A stretch of DNA of 64,000 bases from Chimonanthus salicifolius. Its lineage: Eukaryota > Streptophyta > Magnoliopsida > Laurales > Calycanthaceae. Below, in pieces: positions 12,301 through 24,562 of the stretch; position 1 is the stretch's first letter, and every line of letters starts with the position of its first letter. Both the position numbers and the translations under genes were made by a program. The stretch lies in contig CM023536.1 of the NCBI GenBank assembly GCA_013350335.1, positions 45,268,314-45,332,313 on the forward strand, written 5' to 3'. The notes beneath the pieces are model-generated. The model worked only from the letters and a program-made list of their open reading frames with translations. It did no database searches and was not told the origin of the DNA.

Positions 12301-12450
12301 GAGAAATCCAAGATAGAGACGGAACTTTGCTAAAATTTTGGTAGATTTTTTCTATCCTTGGAAAACGTATAGTTAGACAATTAAAAAAATCTTAGCTATT
12401 TTCTCTAATATAGGTTATGTCCCGGGGTTCAGGGTGTGACATTGGATGCA

Positions 12451-12631
12451 TGGTATTAGGATATATTTAGATGTTAAATATATTTAGTATTTATTTAATA
12501 TGTGTTTACTATATTTAGGGATTTCCTCTTTTATATTTTCCATATTTATATTTCAATTTCTCTATAATAAGATTAGAGGGTCTATCCTTGATTAAGGGAG
12601 ACACACCAAACTCTGTGTGTGTTATTCTACA
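12451..12631 (+). mobile_element. Ty1/copia-type LTR remnant (copy 2)
   Basis: This is the counterpart of 6675-6855 in tandem unit 2. It ends ATTCTACA, followed by TGGAACAGAGCC, close to the TGGTATCAGAGC primer-binding site of copia elements. Confidence 0.5.
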
Positions 12632-13517
12632 TGGAACAGAGCCTCCCAATCCTTTTGATGTAGATTTCCTCGTGTGAAAGAGAGAACAACCTGTAGCAGC
12701 CCTTTCTATGTCTCCCTCTACTGGTGCGGTTGCTGTAATACCCTGACCCAAATTAGGCATATTTAGTCGTAATAAATCATTCTTAAATCGGTTACTCTCG
12801 AAGATTACGGTTATGGCTTTGTGAAAAACCTAGGTATGACCCAATCCGAGCTCGAAAGCTCAGTGATCTAGCTCGTCCAGGTGGAGGGGCAAAATGGTAA
12901 TTTACAACTTATTGCTATTATTTTATTATCTGTGTCATTATGCGATTATTATTGGATGATATTATTTTCCTTAATCAAGGATTCCTATTTCTGATTTTAA
13001 AATAATTTTATTTTCAGAAAATAATATTTAAAACCGCCCGTCAAAACCTCGAAAGGGAGAAATAAATATTTTTAAATGGTTTTGGAAATAAGAATTTTTT
13101 GAAACAAGTATAGTAGGTTAGACCATTTTAGTATGGTCTAGTTTATTCTTTCAAACCTCAAAAATGAGGACTTTAAATCGTTTTATTTAACACAAGTTAA
13201 ATCACATAAATAGTATTAAATTATGATTTTTATTTAAATCTATGGTTTTTGGTAAGTTTTAAATCTCTAAATTTTTATGGTGATTAGAGTTTTTAAAACC
13301 CCAACTTATCTGTCAAGTTGGATTAAAATTTTCAAGCCTTAAAAGTCTTATTTTTAGTTAAAAATCGATTTTTAATCAAATAAGGGCATTTTTGCAAAAC
13401 CGAAAGTCTAAAGGGACTTATCTGCAACCAACGCCAAAACAGTGCCGTTACTGTTGGGGACGTCGGCAGCAATTGCATGCAGTGGCCCGATGGCCACCTC
13501 CGATTGATCAGATTATC

Positions 13518-13524
13518 TATAAAT
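13518..13524 (+). promoter_or_regulatory. Putative TATA box of solo LTR
   Basis: TATAAAT lies at the same relative place as the TATA box in the intact LTRs (40293), followed by a pyrimidine-rich stretch. Confidence 0.5.
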
Positions 13525-13996
13525 TTGCCCTCTCCATCAGCTGGTTTCCTCCCTCAGAAATTTCTCTCTCTCTGTCTCAGCTACTCTCTGTGAAACCAAA
13601 CCAGCCGATCTCCCTCGCCTTTGTTTTTCTAAAAACTTTCTTCACCGTAAACATGGAGGAAGTTTTTCAAAAGTTTGGATTTTCAACCCATAAACTCAAG
13701 TGAAGGTAACCACTGTGTTCCTCTTTTAATTTCAGTTGGTTTAGAACCAAGTAAAAGTACATTTGGCCAAGTTTTGCGTGAGTAAAATGGATTTGAGGTT
13801 TAAGGAAAAACTTGATTTTTCTTGCATTAGTGTCATTTTGGTGTTAAAATCCGATGGCCTATTAAGTTTTAAAGTGTTAAACTATTCCCTATGAAAAGAA
13901 GACTCACTGAGGAGTCCATCTAACCGGTTGGATGTGAAAACTGAATACAGGAAACCCACTGTTTTTGGATTCATATTTCACTCCATGTTTCGGCGT

Positions 13997-14020
13997 CACT
14001 GTCTGCTGTTGCAGACAGTG
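13997..14020. repeat. 10-bp-stem hairpin in solo LTR
   Basis: CACTGTCTGC and GCAGACAGTG pair perfectly around the loop TGTT. The intact LTRs have the same hairpin with the outermost pair changed from C:G to G:C. Confidence 0.75.
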
Positions 14021-14034
14021 GAGGAAGATGACTC

Positions 14035-14360
14035 TCGGATGGTCCGAGGGTAACCCCCTTCGGACAGTCCGAGAGTGACCTTCGGACGTTCTGAGCTTCA
14101 GTTCGAAGTCCCGAAAGCGTCCGAGGCTAGCCACTCTCCCGCCTTTGCTCCGGACGTTCCGAGTCCTGTTCGGAAGGACCGAACCCCTCTGGGACGATCC
14201 GAGCTTCACTCGGCATGATCCGAGACACATAGACCCACCGAAGCCTGTTTTTTTTTTTCGATTCAGAAGGACCTTCAGACGATCCGAGACCTGATCTTCG
14301 GACGGTCCGAAGACAAACCCAAGTTCCGAAGTCTGTGACTAGTTTTAGACCGTGGTTCGG
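14035..14360. repeat. Degenerate TCGGA-N3-TCCGA palindrome array (solo LTR)
   Basis: About ten copies of a 13-bp palindrome of the type TCGGACGGTCCGA occur here, several degraded. They match the array in the intact LTRs in type and position. Confidence 0.7.
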
Positions 14361-16700
14361 ATGATTAGAAACCACAATACCTAGTTCCGAGGCATGTTCC
14401 AAGAAACCCAGTTTTTGAATATAAAATCTTGACCGATTGATGATGCATGTGTTAGACCTAAGTTTTAGTGTGATGTTTGTACCCCATTAATAATTTAAAA
14501 ATGCACTAACCATCTTCTCTTAATACTATAGTGTATATACTATTGTATTCACTTCCAGGCCGACTCTATTTATCGGGCACTGAGTGACTTCACTTCCAAC
14601 CCGACGCTATATCTGTCGGGCACTAAGTGACATCGAGGCCTTACTCAACATGTCAATCTGATCCTATTTAGAAGACAATACGAGAAGTGACCTGAGTATC
14701 TAGACCTAACTCAATACGTCAATCTGGATCATGCTCAGAAGACGATATGAGTTTTGGACTGAGCCCTTTATTATTATTATATTGTGGATTATTGTAATTT
14801 AAAATGGTTAGAAACCAAGTAGGATACTCAATTCCATTTACCTTGGAGATTTTTGGAAAAATAGTATAGTTTTGAAATACTACTTGTATGTACACATTTG
14901 AATACCAACTATTGATTGTGTACTTCTTTATATGTTTGAACAGAGACCGTAATACCACACATTTTCGGTGAGGGAACTTAACTTTCCAGTAGGTGTAAAC
15001 AGGTTTAATGAGGTGAATCTTGAGCAATGAGTGGTTTCAAGTTTGATGAACCCACCCATGTGCCTAGAGATGATGCACTGTTGTAAGAAGTGCTTATGAT
15101 AATTGTGAATGTTTATGATGTTAATCATATGAGATATGTAATACTGTTTCCACGTGCCCTTAACTATTGAACCAATATCGACCATGTGTGTGAGATGTCT
15201 TACGTATACTGGACAAGAGGTGTCGACAGTTGCTGACTTGAGGAGTGTCAGTATCGGCCATGTGAGAGCCGGAGATGTACTTGTAAGGATGTATTTTGAC
15301 CGTGTCAAGACTTAATACGATGGTCTCAGCGTAGTATATAGGCGTTACGTTGGAGGACAACAATTATGGAAATGATGATGAGATTATATTTGATGTTGAG
15401 AATTTATTATCAAGCATGAGATATTATATTACAAATGTTGATTATTTACTAACCTGATGTTTCATTAAACTGCATTGTTATATTTCCTTCACTAGGCTAG
15501 TTAACTCACACCACTCACATTTCAGGAGATGTGCCCGAGGAAGACAACCCTCCATATGAAGCTTAGGATGGATAAGCTGCTGCGTTGTCTTGGAATTCTC
15601 ACTGAGGGGAATTCCGTTATCTTTGTTTTTTGGTTCCTTGAACCTTTTGCTTATGTAAAGTACTGTGTGTGGTACTTAATCTGTATTGATGTGATGTATT
15701 AAACTACCATGTGCTCCGTAGTTACTCTGATGATGTTGAAATAATATTTCGTTGTTGGATTTTATGTGTTTGTGGTTGTGTCTCTTTTGGGTAGACTTAT
15801 AGTATGTGTTTGAGTTCACATGTTGGGATCATATGTGACCTTTGGGCCTAACCGTTGATCTGCACAGTTAGAATTCTTGAGTTTAGTTTTTTTTTTTAAA
15901 AAATCAGTCTCGTTCCGGGCCCTACCTTCCGGGTTGGGGCATGACAGTTGCAACCACTAGAGGGTGGACAACGTAGATTCTCCTGTCCTTTTTTTTTTTT
16001 TTTTTTTTCAGGCTATACAAGAAATTTCTTTCATCTTCTATTCTCCATTACTTTTACAAAAAAAAAAAAAAAATCTCCTCCCTTCCCTGAACGAGACTTC
16101 TCCTCCCTGTTTTGCCCAGTGCCTGCTGTCCAAAATCCCATCCTCTCCTTGACCCTGCATCACCTTACCAATCCCTCTATCTATTCTTTCTTTATATCCT
16201 TTTTTCTATCACCGATCTGCAGCGAGTCTCTGCTGCTGCTCATCTTCATTAGGCAATGCTTCCTCTAATCCTCTATTCTTGACTACCCTTTTGTAGTCAC
16301 TGTCCAGTGCTTGTCTTTCTCTTCATGGTCGCATGGATAGACCCAATTACCACTGTTTGTCCCTATCCTTTTAGCCTGTTACACAATCATTCGCAACCAA
16401 GTCATTCGTTGGCTGATCTTCCCTTGTAGATCTCTTTTCCACATCACACTCCTAAGTGGCATGAACCATACTGTGAATACACTTGGAAATGTAATCTAGC
16501 CTTGTATGAACACTCATGGATTAAGCATCTAGTTTACTTGATTAGAGCTTGGGCAACAACTACCTCGGCCATGTGTATTTTTTTTTTTCATTTGTTATAT
16601 TTAAATTTTCTAATTTACATACAGTGAAAAAACAAATGAAATAACCAATTCAACAGATAGAAACAGATGTAGTGCATGGGACTCTGAAAGACAACCCAAC

Positions 16701-17207
16701 CTGCTTGTCGAGGCGCTCGCCTACAATTGCCAGGAACTTGGAGAAACGCATTCTGTGAAGGATGTTATCGAAGATGGCAGTGTACTGAACAACATTTGCA
16801 TGTGTGGGGGCATATGGTCCAAAACCAATAAATGAAAATTCATGAAGGCACGCAATGAATGTGAGAATTCGACCAGGGGATTTTCTCAATTCCAGAAGGG
16901 GTGAAACATTGAAACTTGGAGTTTCGAAAATGAAAGCTTGGATGCAATTGTGTTGGATGAGGACGAGTAGACATTTCTTCAACTGGTCCTGTTGTAGTTT
17001 GGGAACTTGGCCAACACCTACAGCGTCAGTGACCCTTTCTGCGGGATATGAAAAGAGAAAAAAAGCAATTACTGCATGGAAATACATGAAATAATGCGAG
17101 AGAGGAAAGAAATGTGCGTTGTTTGGAAAGTCACATACACCGACGAGATCACCAAAATGGGAAGTGATGATGTGTACGGCCAGCTCCAACCAATGTTTTG
17201 AGACCAT
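16701..17207 (-). pseudogene. RPC3 5' fragment, copy 3
   Basis: This is a second duplicate of RPC3 exons 1-3 with introns. The start at 17207 and exon 1 are open. The intron 1 acceptor and the first bases of exon 2 are deleted, and a further small deletion follows (near 17000), so exon 2 cannot be spliced as in the parent. The end of exon 2 and exon 3 remain recognisable (LVLIQHNC, FDNILHRMRF). It lies in the same orientation as the parent gene and copy 2. Confidence 0.8.
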
Positions 17208-17579
17208 TTTACCTTTTCTAAGCACAATTCTTCTTCAGAACCAGTTTTTATTTCTTTTTCATCCTCTTTCTTCTCGTTTTCTTCTTCTTCAAAAACCTGC
17301 AACCATGGCTTTTTCGGTAATAAGATGATCACCGTCGGAGGTCGCTGGGTATGTGGTAATAATGTACGAACCTCTACACTTACCGTCGGATCCGAAAGAA
17401 TGGACAGAATTGAAACGGTGAAAGAAACCACCGAAAAACTTGAGCGCAGTATTTGTTTTTAGAAAATGGAAAGTTCGAACGAGTAAAATCGGCCCTAAGA
17501 ATGAAAGACTGCGGCTGCGTTTGGATGAGGGGAAAATTGTACACGGATTACTCGAGGTTCCCAAGTTACCCTTGAATAA

Positions 17580-17702
17580 GTGCATCTCCAATCCAAATTT
17601 CACTTATGGTCCCACTTTCCTACTCTAATCATACCAATCTCCAAATTCACTATTCATTCTCCAAATTCTTATTCTTTTATTTAAAAAAAAATAAAAAATC
17701 AC
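17580..17702. mobile_element. Harbinger MITE, left fragment (unit 2)
   Basis: The left end of the MITE at 2425 is present here (GTGCATCTCC, one change). It is cut at 17702, where unrelated sequence begins. Confidence 0.6.
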
Positions 17703-17809
17703 GAGCTCATTGATAATGTGCAATCTATCAAGAGCTCATTGAGGCCAGTGATCTTTATATTGGTTGAGATAACCTATTGAGTAATAATTTTGTTTTAATT
17801 GGTTGAACA

Positions 17810-18651
17810 CAGGGCTGCAACTCGGGTCAAGTTTTGGCCCAACCTGCATGAGTCAACCTGAGAAATCATAAGGGTTGGGTTACAAAAGTCGGGCCATAGG
17901 ATCGGGTAGGATTGAGAAGACAAAAACCCATATGAAACATACGTCAGATTCGACTGAGGTCTTTAAATTTCAACCCAACTCAAAAAAATTAAATTATATA
18001 AAACCCTCAAATCCTAAATCAAAAGCTTTAATTTTAGAGATGGGTAAAATGGGTAGTGGCTAAAGGAGTGACATTTAATGGTGTATTAAATGCATGCCAC
18101 GAAATGGTCAAAAGGCTAAGAGCTAGGTTATGGTGAGTCAAAGACAGAGACTTGAATTTGAGTGGGTGAGAGGAGTAATGGACGAATATGTTTAGGCTTG
18201 GGAGGGAAAAGAAAAGGGCAAGAGCACTTTGGTTGGAAATAAGGTGGGTTTTATAAGGAGAAACAGGGGTTGATTGGATATGGCTGATTTGGGCGTGACT
18301 GGTAGAGGATGGCAAGTGGAAGAGGGATTGATCGAATATGCAGTGAATGATAGTGGATCTTGGCTGGATGCTTGGGCGGCCAGGTGGACGGATGTGGAAG
18401 CGACAACTTTGCGGCAACTGGATGGAAAGCAGATGGACTGCAACGGATTTGGAATGGTGTAGGCGTGGCAGTAGGTCCAGCTTGGGTAAGATCGGGTCAG
18501 GTCAGGCCAATAGTCAGATTAAGGGTATTACAAACTCGGGTCAGATTGAGTTGACTAAATTGAGTCGGTCAGGTCGGATTCAATATATTGTGACATGAAT
18601 TAGAGTTGGATTTATTAAAACTTGACCTGTCTGACTTGAGTTGCAAACCCA
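17810..18651. mobile_element. Non-autonomous hAT-like element
   Basis: The left end reads CAGGGCTGCAACTCGGGTCA; the right end, inverted, begins TGGGTTTGCAACTCAAGTC. The flanks GTTGAACA and GTTGAAAG agree at 6 of 8 positions. Subterminal regions are rich in GGGTC/GACCC-type words, as in other plant hAT MITEs. No transposase is present. Confidence 0.5.
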
Positions 18652-18659
18652 GTTGAAAG

Positions 18660-19485
18660 CATTGTTAAAACGCATTTTTATTGCGATTGGCATTTAAAAC
18701 GTGAATTTACCGATAAAAATGCATTTTTAACTTGAAAAATAGTAAAATCAGTTTAAAAACACATTTTTACGCTACGAGAGAGTTCACCTGTGATGGCGTG
18801 ATGCGTTAGTAGGGACAATTTTTTTTATTCACGGTCGCAGAAATCCTCAGCAATACACGAGGCTTCCGGTTCATCAGCGGGTGATGGCCTTTGGAAACGA
18901 TCACACTTAATTAAAAAGTGCTGACTTCTAATACCGTGCTGCTATCTCTTGATGGCGCTCAAAGTGGTATTAATTAATATCCATGATGGCCTTTATATTT
19001 ATATTTAATTAAAAAGTTATTTTTATGAGCCAACAATCAATTTGATACTCATAGAATTCAAAGTCTCAAATCCACATTTTTATACTACAATAGTGTTTTC
19101 TAATTACGTTTCAAGTTTTTATCTTAACATTAATAATGGCTAGGGTAGCTCAAACTTATTTTAAAATAATATTTTTAAAACCTATATCTTTCTCAAATGA
19201 TTGACTCAGTATATAATTTTACTTATTCATTTTAAATGCTAAAATTTTATTCATATTTTTTCTAAATCTTTGCTTTTACTTTCCATCGAAAATGCCTAAG
19301 CAAAAAGTTGAATTCATATAAAATTGTATGATACTCTTTTACTCAAGAAATGTTAGATGAGAATTATTTATTTTAGTATATTTATTTTTATTATTTATAT
19401 TTTTCATGAGATTTTCTCATTAAAAATTTGAGAATTTGAAAATATCCTATTATTAACCATTGTCATTAATATCCCGAAAATGATA
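18660..19485. other. AT-rich intergenic stretch
   Basis: I see no gene. The first part repeats a phrase around AAATGCATTTTTA (18665-18770). The rest is low-complexity AT-rich sequence. Confidence 0.4.
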
Positions 19486-19493
19486 TTTGTAAC

Positions 19494-19969
19494 CAGGGAT
19501 TCAAAAAACGGTGTCACCGATATTTCGGCCGATATGTAAATATCGGCCGATATGCGATACGGGCGATATATCGGCCGATAATTTTATCTCTCATACCGAT
19601 ATCGGCATTTTCTCTCTCCTCCGATATCGGAACCGTGAAAAAACCGCAAAAAAATCGTGATGAATAGTGATGAACCGTGACAAAACCGCAAAAAACCGCA
19701 AAAAACCGTGAACCCCCTGAGAACCGTAAACCCTGAACCGCGGAAAACCGCGAAAAACCGTGAATACCCCTGAGAACCGTAAACCGTGGAAAACCGGGGA
19801 AAACCTCGAAAAACCGCGAAAAACCGTGTAAAAACCGCGAAAAACCGTATCGGTGTTTTAAATTTTTTTTTTTTTAAATACCAATATTTATGAATATCGG
19901 CCGATATTGTGACCGATATTCGGTATGTACGGCCGATACGATATGTATCGGCCGATATTTAAACCTTAG
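19494..19969. mobile_element. hAT MITE of the CGGCCGATAT family, copy 1
   Basis: The element begins CAGGGATTCAAAA and ends TTTAAACCTTAG, flanked by a perfect 8-bp duplication TTTGTAAC (19486-19493 and 19970-19977). Both ends are arrays of CGGCCGATAT. The core (about 19630-19855) is a degenerate short repeat of the type AAAAACCGYG. It has no coding capacity. Confidence 0.8.
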
Positions 19970-19977
19970 TTTGTAAC

Positions 19978-20531
19978 CATGGTTGAAAGTGAGAATCCCT
20001 TTATTAGTCTTGAATAGGAACTTTAGCAAACTATTTCTTTCTATTGCCATCTGTACTCAACTACTCATGAGAATATTACTATTAAAAAGGGAATCCTTTT
20101 AAAAGATGTTGATGTCGATGCTCATCATTTGGCAACATGTAATTTTGTTAAGGGGTGAGTTTCTTGTTGATGATTGAGCAACTCCAATTTCTTGGGACTT
20201 TCGTATAGAATTTGCTAAGCGAAGAGCCTCTCTTCCAAGTAATTGTGACATTGGCTGCTTGAAACTGTCTTACTGTCTATCATCCTACCTTATTAAGGGA
20301 CTGAGGAGGTGTAAAGGTCACGAGTGTTTCTCTACTTGTGAAAAGGAAAAGGGATGAAAATAATTGAGTTCAATCCAATGGTTATTTTCCTTTAATCATG
20401 ATGAAACAAATGAAAACAAACTGATTTTTAAAAAGAAAAGGGCAACAGTAAATGAAATTCATGAAAGCCTAAGCTTCAGCCACTTCATCTCAAGAGAAAG
20501 GATTTAGTGATATCAAGAGAAAAATCCCCTT
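19978..20531. other. Intergenic stretch without recognised features
   Basis: Mixed-composition sequence; I see no gene or repeat boundary in it. Confidence 0.35.
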
Positions 20532-20536
20532 TCACC

Positions 20537-20955
20537 TGTTGGAACTTGTGGCTCAATTCTACTGAAATTAGGAGTCTAGTTACATGGGACTCCTAATTAA
20601 ATGAGACTCCTAATCACATTAGGAAACTGTTAAACATAGGACACTGCAATACTCCTATATATTAAGGACGTGGGTTTCATGGAAACCCTGCCGTTTGGCC
20701 GAGTGCCTTCTGAGGCCAGAAGGGGCCTCTTGCAGCAAAGGTGTAGTGAGGGAGATAGAGAGAGAGGGAAGATACCAAAAGAGATCTTGGGATCCAAATA
20801 TTGTTTCTGTATTCTTTTTATCTATAATGAAATCTACACTCTCCCGTGGACGTAGGCTAAGATTGGGCTGAACCACGTATATCCTGTGTTCTCTGTGTTT
20901 ATGTGTGATTGAGTCTGTATTTTCTGTATGTGGGTATTGGGTCTATTCCCTAACA
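20537..20955 (+). repeat. 5' LTR of the non-autonomous copia element
   Basis: TG...CA-bounded repeat, 419 bp. It contains a likely TATA motif CTATATATTAAGG near 20655 and a polyadenylation-like AATGAAATC near 20826. Confidence 0.85.
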
Positions 20956-21314
20956 GTGGTATCATGAGCGAAGGTTCGATTCGGGCCAGATAAATCACAC
21001 GTCGGAATCGTCTGCAAAAGGAGAGGGGCAGAAGCAACAATGCAATACCGCTGCAGATCTGATTTTTTCAGATCTGTGAGTGGCAGCCAGCAGAGGTGCG
21101 GCTGGAAAGACAAAGCCCCATTGGTAGTGCGCAAGCAGATCCGTTCCACGTCGATTCTAAGAAAACCAGAGACAGGTTCGTCGGATCGGAAATCAGATCT
21201 CAGAGATCAGATCTGTAATTCGAGAAAAAAAAAAAAAGAGGAGGGAAAAATTGGTGGTCTGGAGGACCACCACTGCAAGTTCACCCGCGGGACCACCATT
21301 TCAGGTACATCAGC

Positions 21315-21413
21315 GAGTCCACTCGGTTGTGAAGAACCACCGTTTTCGGTGCACCCGAGGGGCTAAGTGAGTCCACTCGGTTGTGAAGAACCACCGTTTT
21401 TCGGTGCACCCGA
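21315..21413. repeat. Internal 44-bp tandem duplication
   Basis: GAGTCCACTCGGTTGTGAAG with its downstream GTGCACCCGA occurs twice (21315 and 21369), differing by one T. It lies in the non-coding interior of the copia element. Confidence 0.8.
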
Positions 21414-22173
21414 TGGACTACAGGGGCAGTTCTGCTGGACTATTGTACTGCGTGGTTGGTGATCCGCAGGTTTACAGTTTCGAATGATCCCGCAGGACCA
21501 CAGATTCAGGTACTCCTTCAGCAGGGAAAAATCAACGGTGAGAATTGTTTTGCAATTTCTGGAGTCATCGGGACTCGGAATTGAGATCCGTCTTCGCCTA
21601 TGTGATCGTAGCGAAGAGATCTACGTGGTGACCGGTGTGGATTTTGAAAAGGAGGAAGAATCGGGGAGTGGTCGACGGTGGTGCGTGGGATCACATCAAG
21701 GAAACACGGCAAGATGTAGCCGTGAGAGGGTTACTGCATTGTGAAGGACCTTGGACTTTTTGATGGTACGCGTGGAGATGGCACATTCGCCATATGCGTA
21801 GAGAGGCCGAGGTGATTGCAGCTAACACAGTAGTGTGTGCAGGGACACACTATGAAGGAAACACAACCTTGCGTTCGTGAAGCATGTCGGGATGTGCTCG
21901 TAGAACGTAGGAAGCGGAGTTGCAAATGCAACATAGGGTCTTGGACGGCCAAGATCGAGGTGGAGCCCAATTGGGCTATACAGTCTTACTCAAGACTGGT
22001 GGATCATCCTAAGGTATGGGATGCGCATCTCATGCAGAGATGCAGAGGATTATAGCTGCAGGTGGAGCATGGTCGAGAGCGGTTATTGTGCACAGAGGTG
22101 CATAGGTGCAGTGAAGGACGATGACACAGTTATCTCTGGAGGAGGATCAGTGGATTTTCGCCAAGGTGGAGAT

Positions 22174-22592
22174 TGTTGGAACTTGTGGCTCAATTCTACT
22201 GAAATTAGGAGTCTAGTTACATGGGACTCCTAATTAAATGAGACTCCTAATCACATTAGGAAACTGTTAAACATAGGACACTGCAATACTCCTATATATT
22301 AAGGACGTGGGTTTCATGGAAACCCTGCCGTTTGGCCGAGTGCCTTCTGAGGCCAGAAGGGGCCTCTTGCAGCAAAGGTGTAGTGAGGGAGATAGAGAGA
22401 GAGGGAAGATACCAAAAGAGATCTTGGGATCCAAATATTGTTTCTGTATTCTTTTTATCTATAATGAAATCTACACTCTCCCGTGGACGTAGGCTAAGAT
22501 TGGGCTGAACCACGTATATCCTGTGTTCTCTGTGTTTATGTGTGATTGAGTCTGTATTTTCTGTATGTGGGTATTGGGTCTATTCCCTAACA
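22174..22592 (+). repeat. 3' LTR of the non-autonomous copia element
   Basis: 419-bp repeat matching 20537-20955, followed by the second TCACC target copy. Confidence 0.85.
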
Positions 22593-22597
22593 TCACC

Positions 22598-24114
22598 CTT
22601 GCAAAGACAAATGTTTCTCTCTCTCTCAAGCTCTCTCTGGGTCGAAATGTGACATCGTCTCCAGTGTCCTTTTTTTACTCAACATTTATAAGAATCCCAA
22701 TCCCTTAATCTAATGCCACCATCATCAGATATGTAGTTCTCATGCTTTGGCACCTAGTCTATATTTATAATATCCTTTTTCTAACAAAAATATCTCCTAA
22801 CCGTCTTCAGAGAGCGTATATTTTGATTTTATAGTTCTGTACTAGACATTGTCCGTCAGGACCTAAAAGATGATGAACTATGTCTGAGCGGGCGAAATCA
22901 GAGGAAACTCTGGTGGAAACATGCAGCAATAATAACGTGCAAATCGTCCATCTTACTTTGATTCATATCCTTGCTCCTAAAAGTTCTAAAAGATAAAGTG
23001 ATCTTCCCATAGTAGAAATTCTCCTACTTTCCCCTCATACATTCCCTCAAAAAGGAATATATCCACATTTTTACCCTAGGCATGAGGTGAACAAACTTTC
23101 CCTTTTATTCATTATTTTAGCTATTTCTTAGAATATTTTTTTCTTATTATTTTTTTTTTAACATGAAAGCAAATTGCAACAATTTCGTAAACGAAAATTA
23201 AAGATTCATTTAATGGTCATAATAAGACTAACGTGCTCTACACGTGGCTGATGGTTAAGTGGATTCATATTTTACAACGATTGGAATTGTAATTTATTTA
23301 TTTATTTTGCTATATGCAAGTTGTAAATACTATCATGAAATAAAAATAAATTTCAAAATTGGATTTGATATATAGATGTATTAAATTTTGAGTATCATTG
23401 TTATTGTATTTAACTTTCTTATTTTCTATTATACAATTTATGCTCTCAGATGATTTATTTTTATTTGTCCATATTTCATTTCCATTCTTTCAATTTATTT
23501 GCCTTCAATGTGATGCTGATAGATTCTTTCCTCTCTATGTGCCCTAGCTGACAGTTCTAAATTGAATTTGTAATGTCTCTACAAACAATTGTTAATGATT
23601 TTGTTTTTAAAAAAAAAATTGTTAATGATTCTCTTACTCACTTTTTCAATGGAACTAGTAAAAATAATTAACCAATTGAAAATAGAAAAATTTATATTCA
23701 AATTTTAAAGCATAAAAGGTTAACTAAAAACATATTAAGCCCGAGGCTTAAAAAAACATATTAAAAGTGCCTATAATCACAATGATTTTGGAATAAAATT
23801 CTAAGTACCACTGACCAACTTTATACCAATCATTTTGGAATAAAATTCTAATACTTTAATATATGACTTTCAACCTTTTTCTTTAATACTTAAATAGTTT
23901 TTTTTGGTAAATATAATTTCTATATATTTGACATGGTAAGTCTTACTTTTTTTTCAATCTCAATTTCTCATGTACCTTACATGTCATGGAATTATAAAAA
24001 AAAAAAACTTTTTTGGAATATCCATTAAAGTGATCTTCACCTTTAAATTTAACATATTTATTATCCGATGGTTGATAAAATTAGGTCTTAAGATCAAAGG
24101 TTATAGTGATGAAA
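22598..24114. other. AT-rich intergenic stretch
   Basis: I see no gene. Homopolymer runs are frequent. A phrase around TTTTGGAATAAAATTCTAA occurs twice near 23790 and 23830. Confidence 0.4.
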
Positions 24115-24116
24115 TA

Positions 24117-24560
24117 CAGTAAGACCTCTATAATATAATATGATTGGGACCATAATATATATATTACATTACAAAGGTTATTAAATTAGAGGGCCTAACA
24201 GTATTGCTTTATAAAAATCTCCTTAAAATATTCACTTATTATTAAAATGTCATTTCTGTTTCTCTTTGTAAAAATAAATCACTCCATTTATTCCTATATA
24301 GTTCTCGTTTATTGAGAACAGATTGCCTGTACCGTTTCAAAGAATGAGAAAGTTTATCCAGAAGTCTATATCAGATTATTTTTCCAGAGTTTAGATGATG
24401 CATTTTGTGAGGTCTTTAGTCATTTTTACAATAATTTTGTATTCTGAATGTATAGAATATTTCTTTACAAAATGGTTGGAGCCTAGGTCGGAACCAACTG
24501 TCGATATTATTTTATACATGTTATAATTTTATAGAGTACTTTATTATAGAGAATTTACCG
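24117..24560. mobile_element. Emigrant-type (pogo/Tc1-mariner) MITE
   Basis: The left end reads CAGTAAGACCTCTATAATAT; the inverted right end reads CGGTAAATTCTCTATAATAA. TA is duplicated at 24115-24116 and 24561-24562. CAGTAAAACCTCTATAA with a TA target is the signature of Emigrant elements. It is 444 bp with no transposase. Another left end of this family starts at 63964. Confidence 0.75.
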
Positions 24561-24562
24561 TA

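Larger units (their letters stand above)
12734..15946. mobile_element. Solo LTR related to the intact Tekay-type element
   Basis: The segment starts TGTAATACCCTGACCC and ends GGGGCATGACA, 3213 bp, with a perfect 5-bp target duplication GTTGC at 12729-12733 and 15947-15951. The unoccupied site is present in tandem unit 1 (GTTGC at 6952-6956). It is clearly related along its length to the LTRs at 39500 and 48151, sharing the CCAATCCGAGCTCG block, TATA box, hairpin, palindrome array and GAGTGAC tandem block, but is well diverged. No internal region remains. Confidence 0.9.
12301..17702. repeat. Tandem duplication unit 2 (about 2.2 kb plus inserted solo LTR)
   Basis: This is the second head-to-tail copy of the unit at 6525-12300. 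It has the same order: old LTR end, copia-like LTR, non-coding block, RPC3 fragment on the minus strand, and truncated MITE. Without its own solo LTR (12734-15946) it is about 2.18 kb. It ends some 80 bp earlier in the MITE than unit 1. Around 16210-16240 it keeps about 27 bp that unit 1 lacks. Confidence 0.7.
20537..22592 (+). mobile_element. Complete non-autonomous Ty1/copia-type element
   Basis: Two 419-bp direct repeats (20537-20955 and 22174-22592) start TGTTGGAACTTG and end CCCTAACA. I saw no difference between them by eye. The target duplication TCACC is perfect (20532-20536 and 22593-22597). After the left LTR comes a primer-binding site-like TGGTATCATGAGC (20957), and before the right LTR a purine tract AGGTGGAGAT (22164-22173). 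The 1218-bp interior contains no gag, protease, integrase or reverse transcriptase. It must have moved with enzymes supplied by another copia element, and identical LTRs imply recent movement. Confidence 0.9.
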
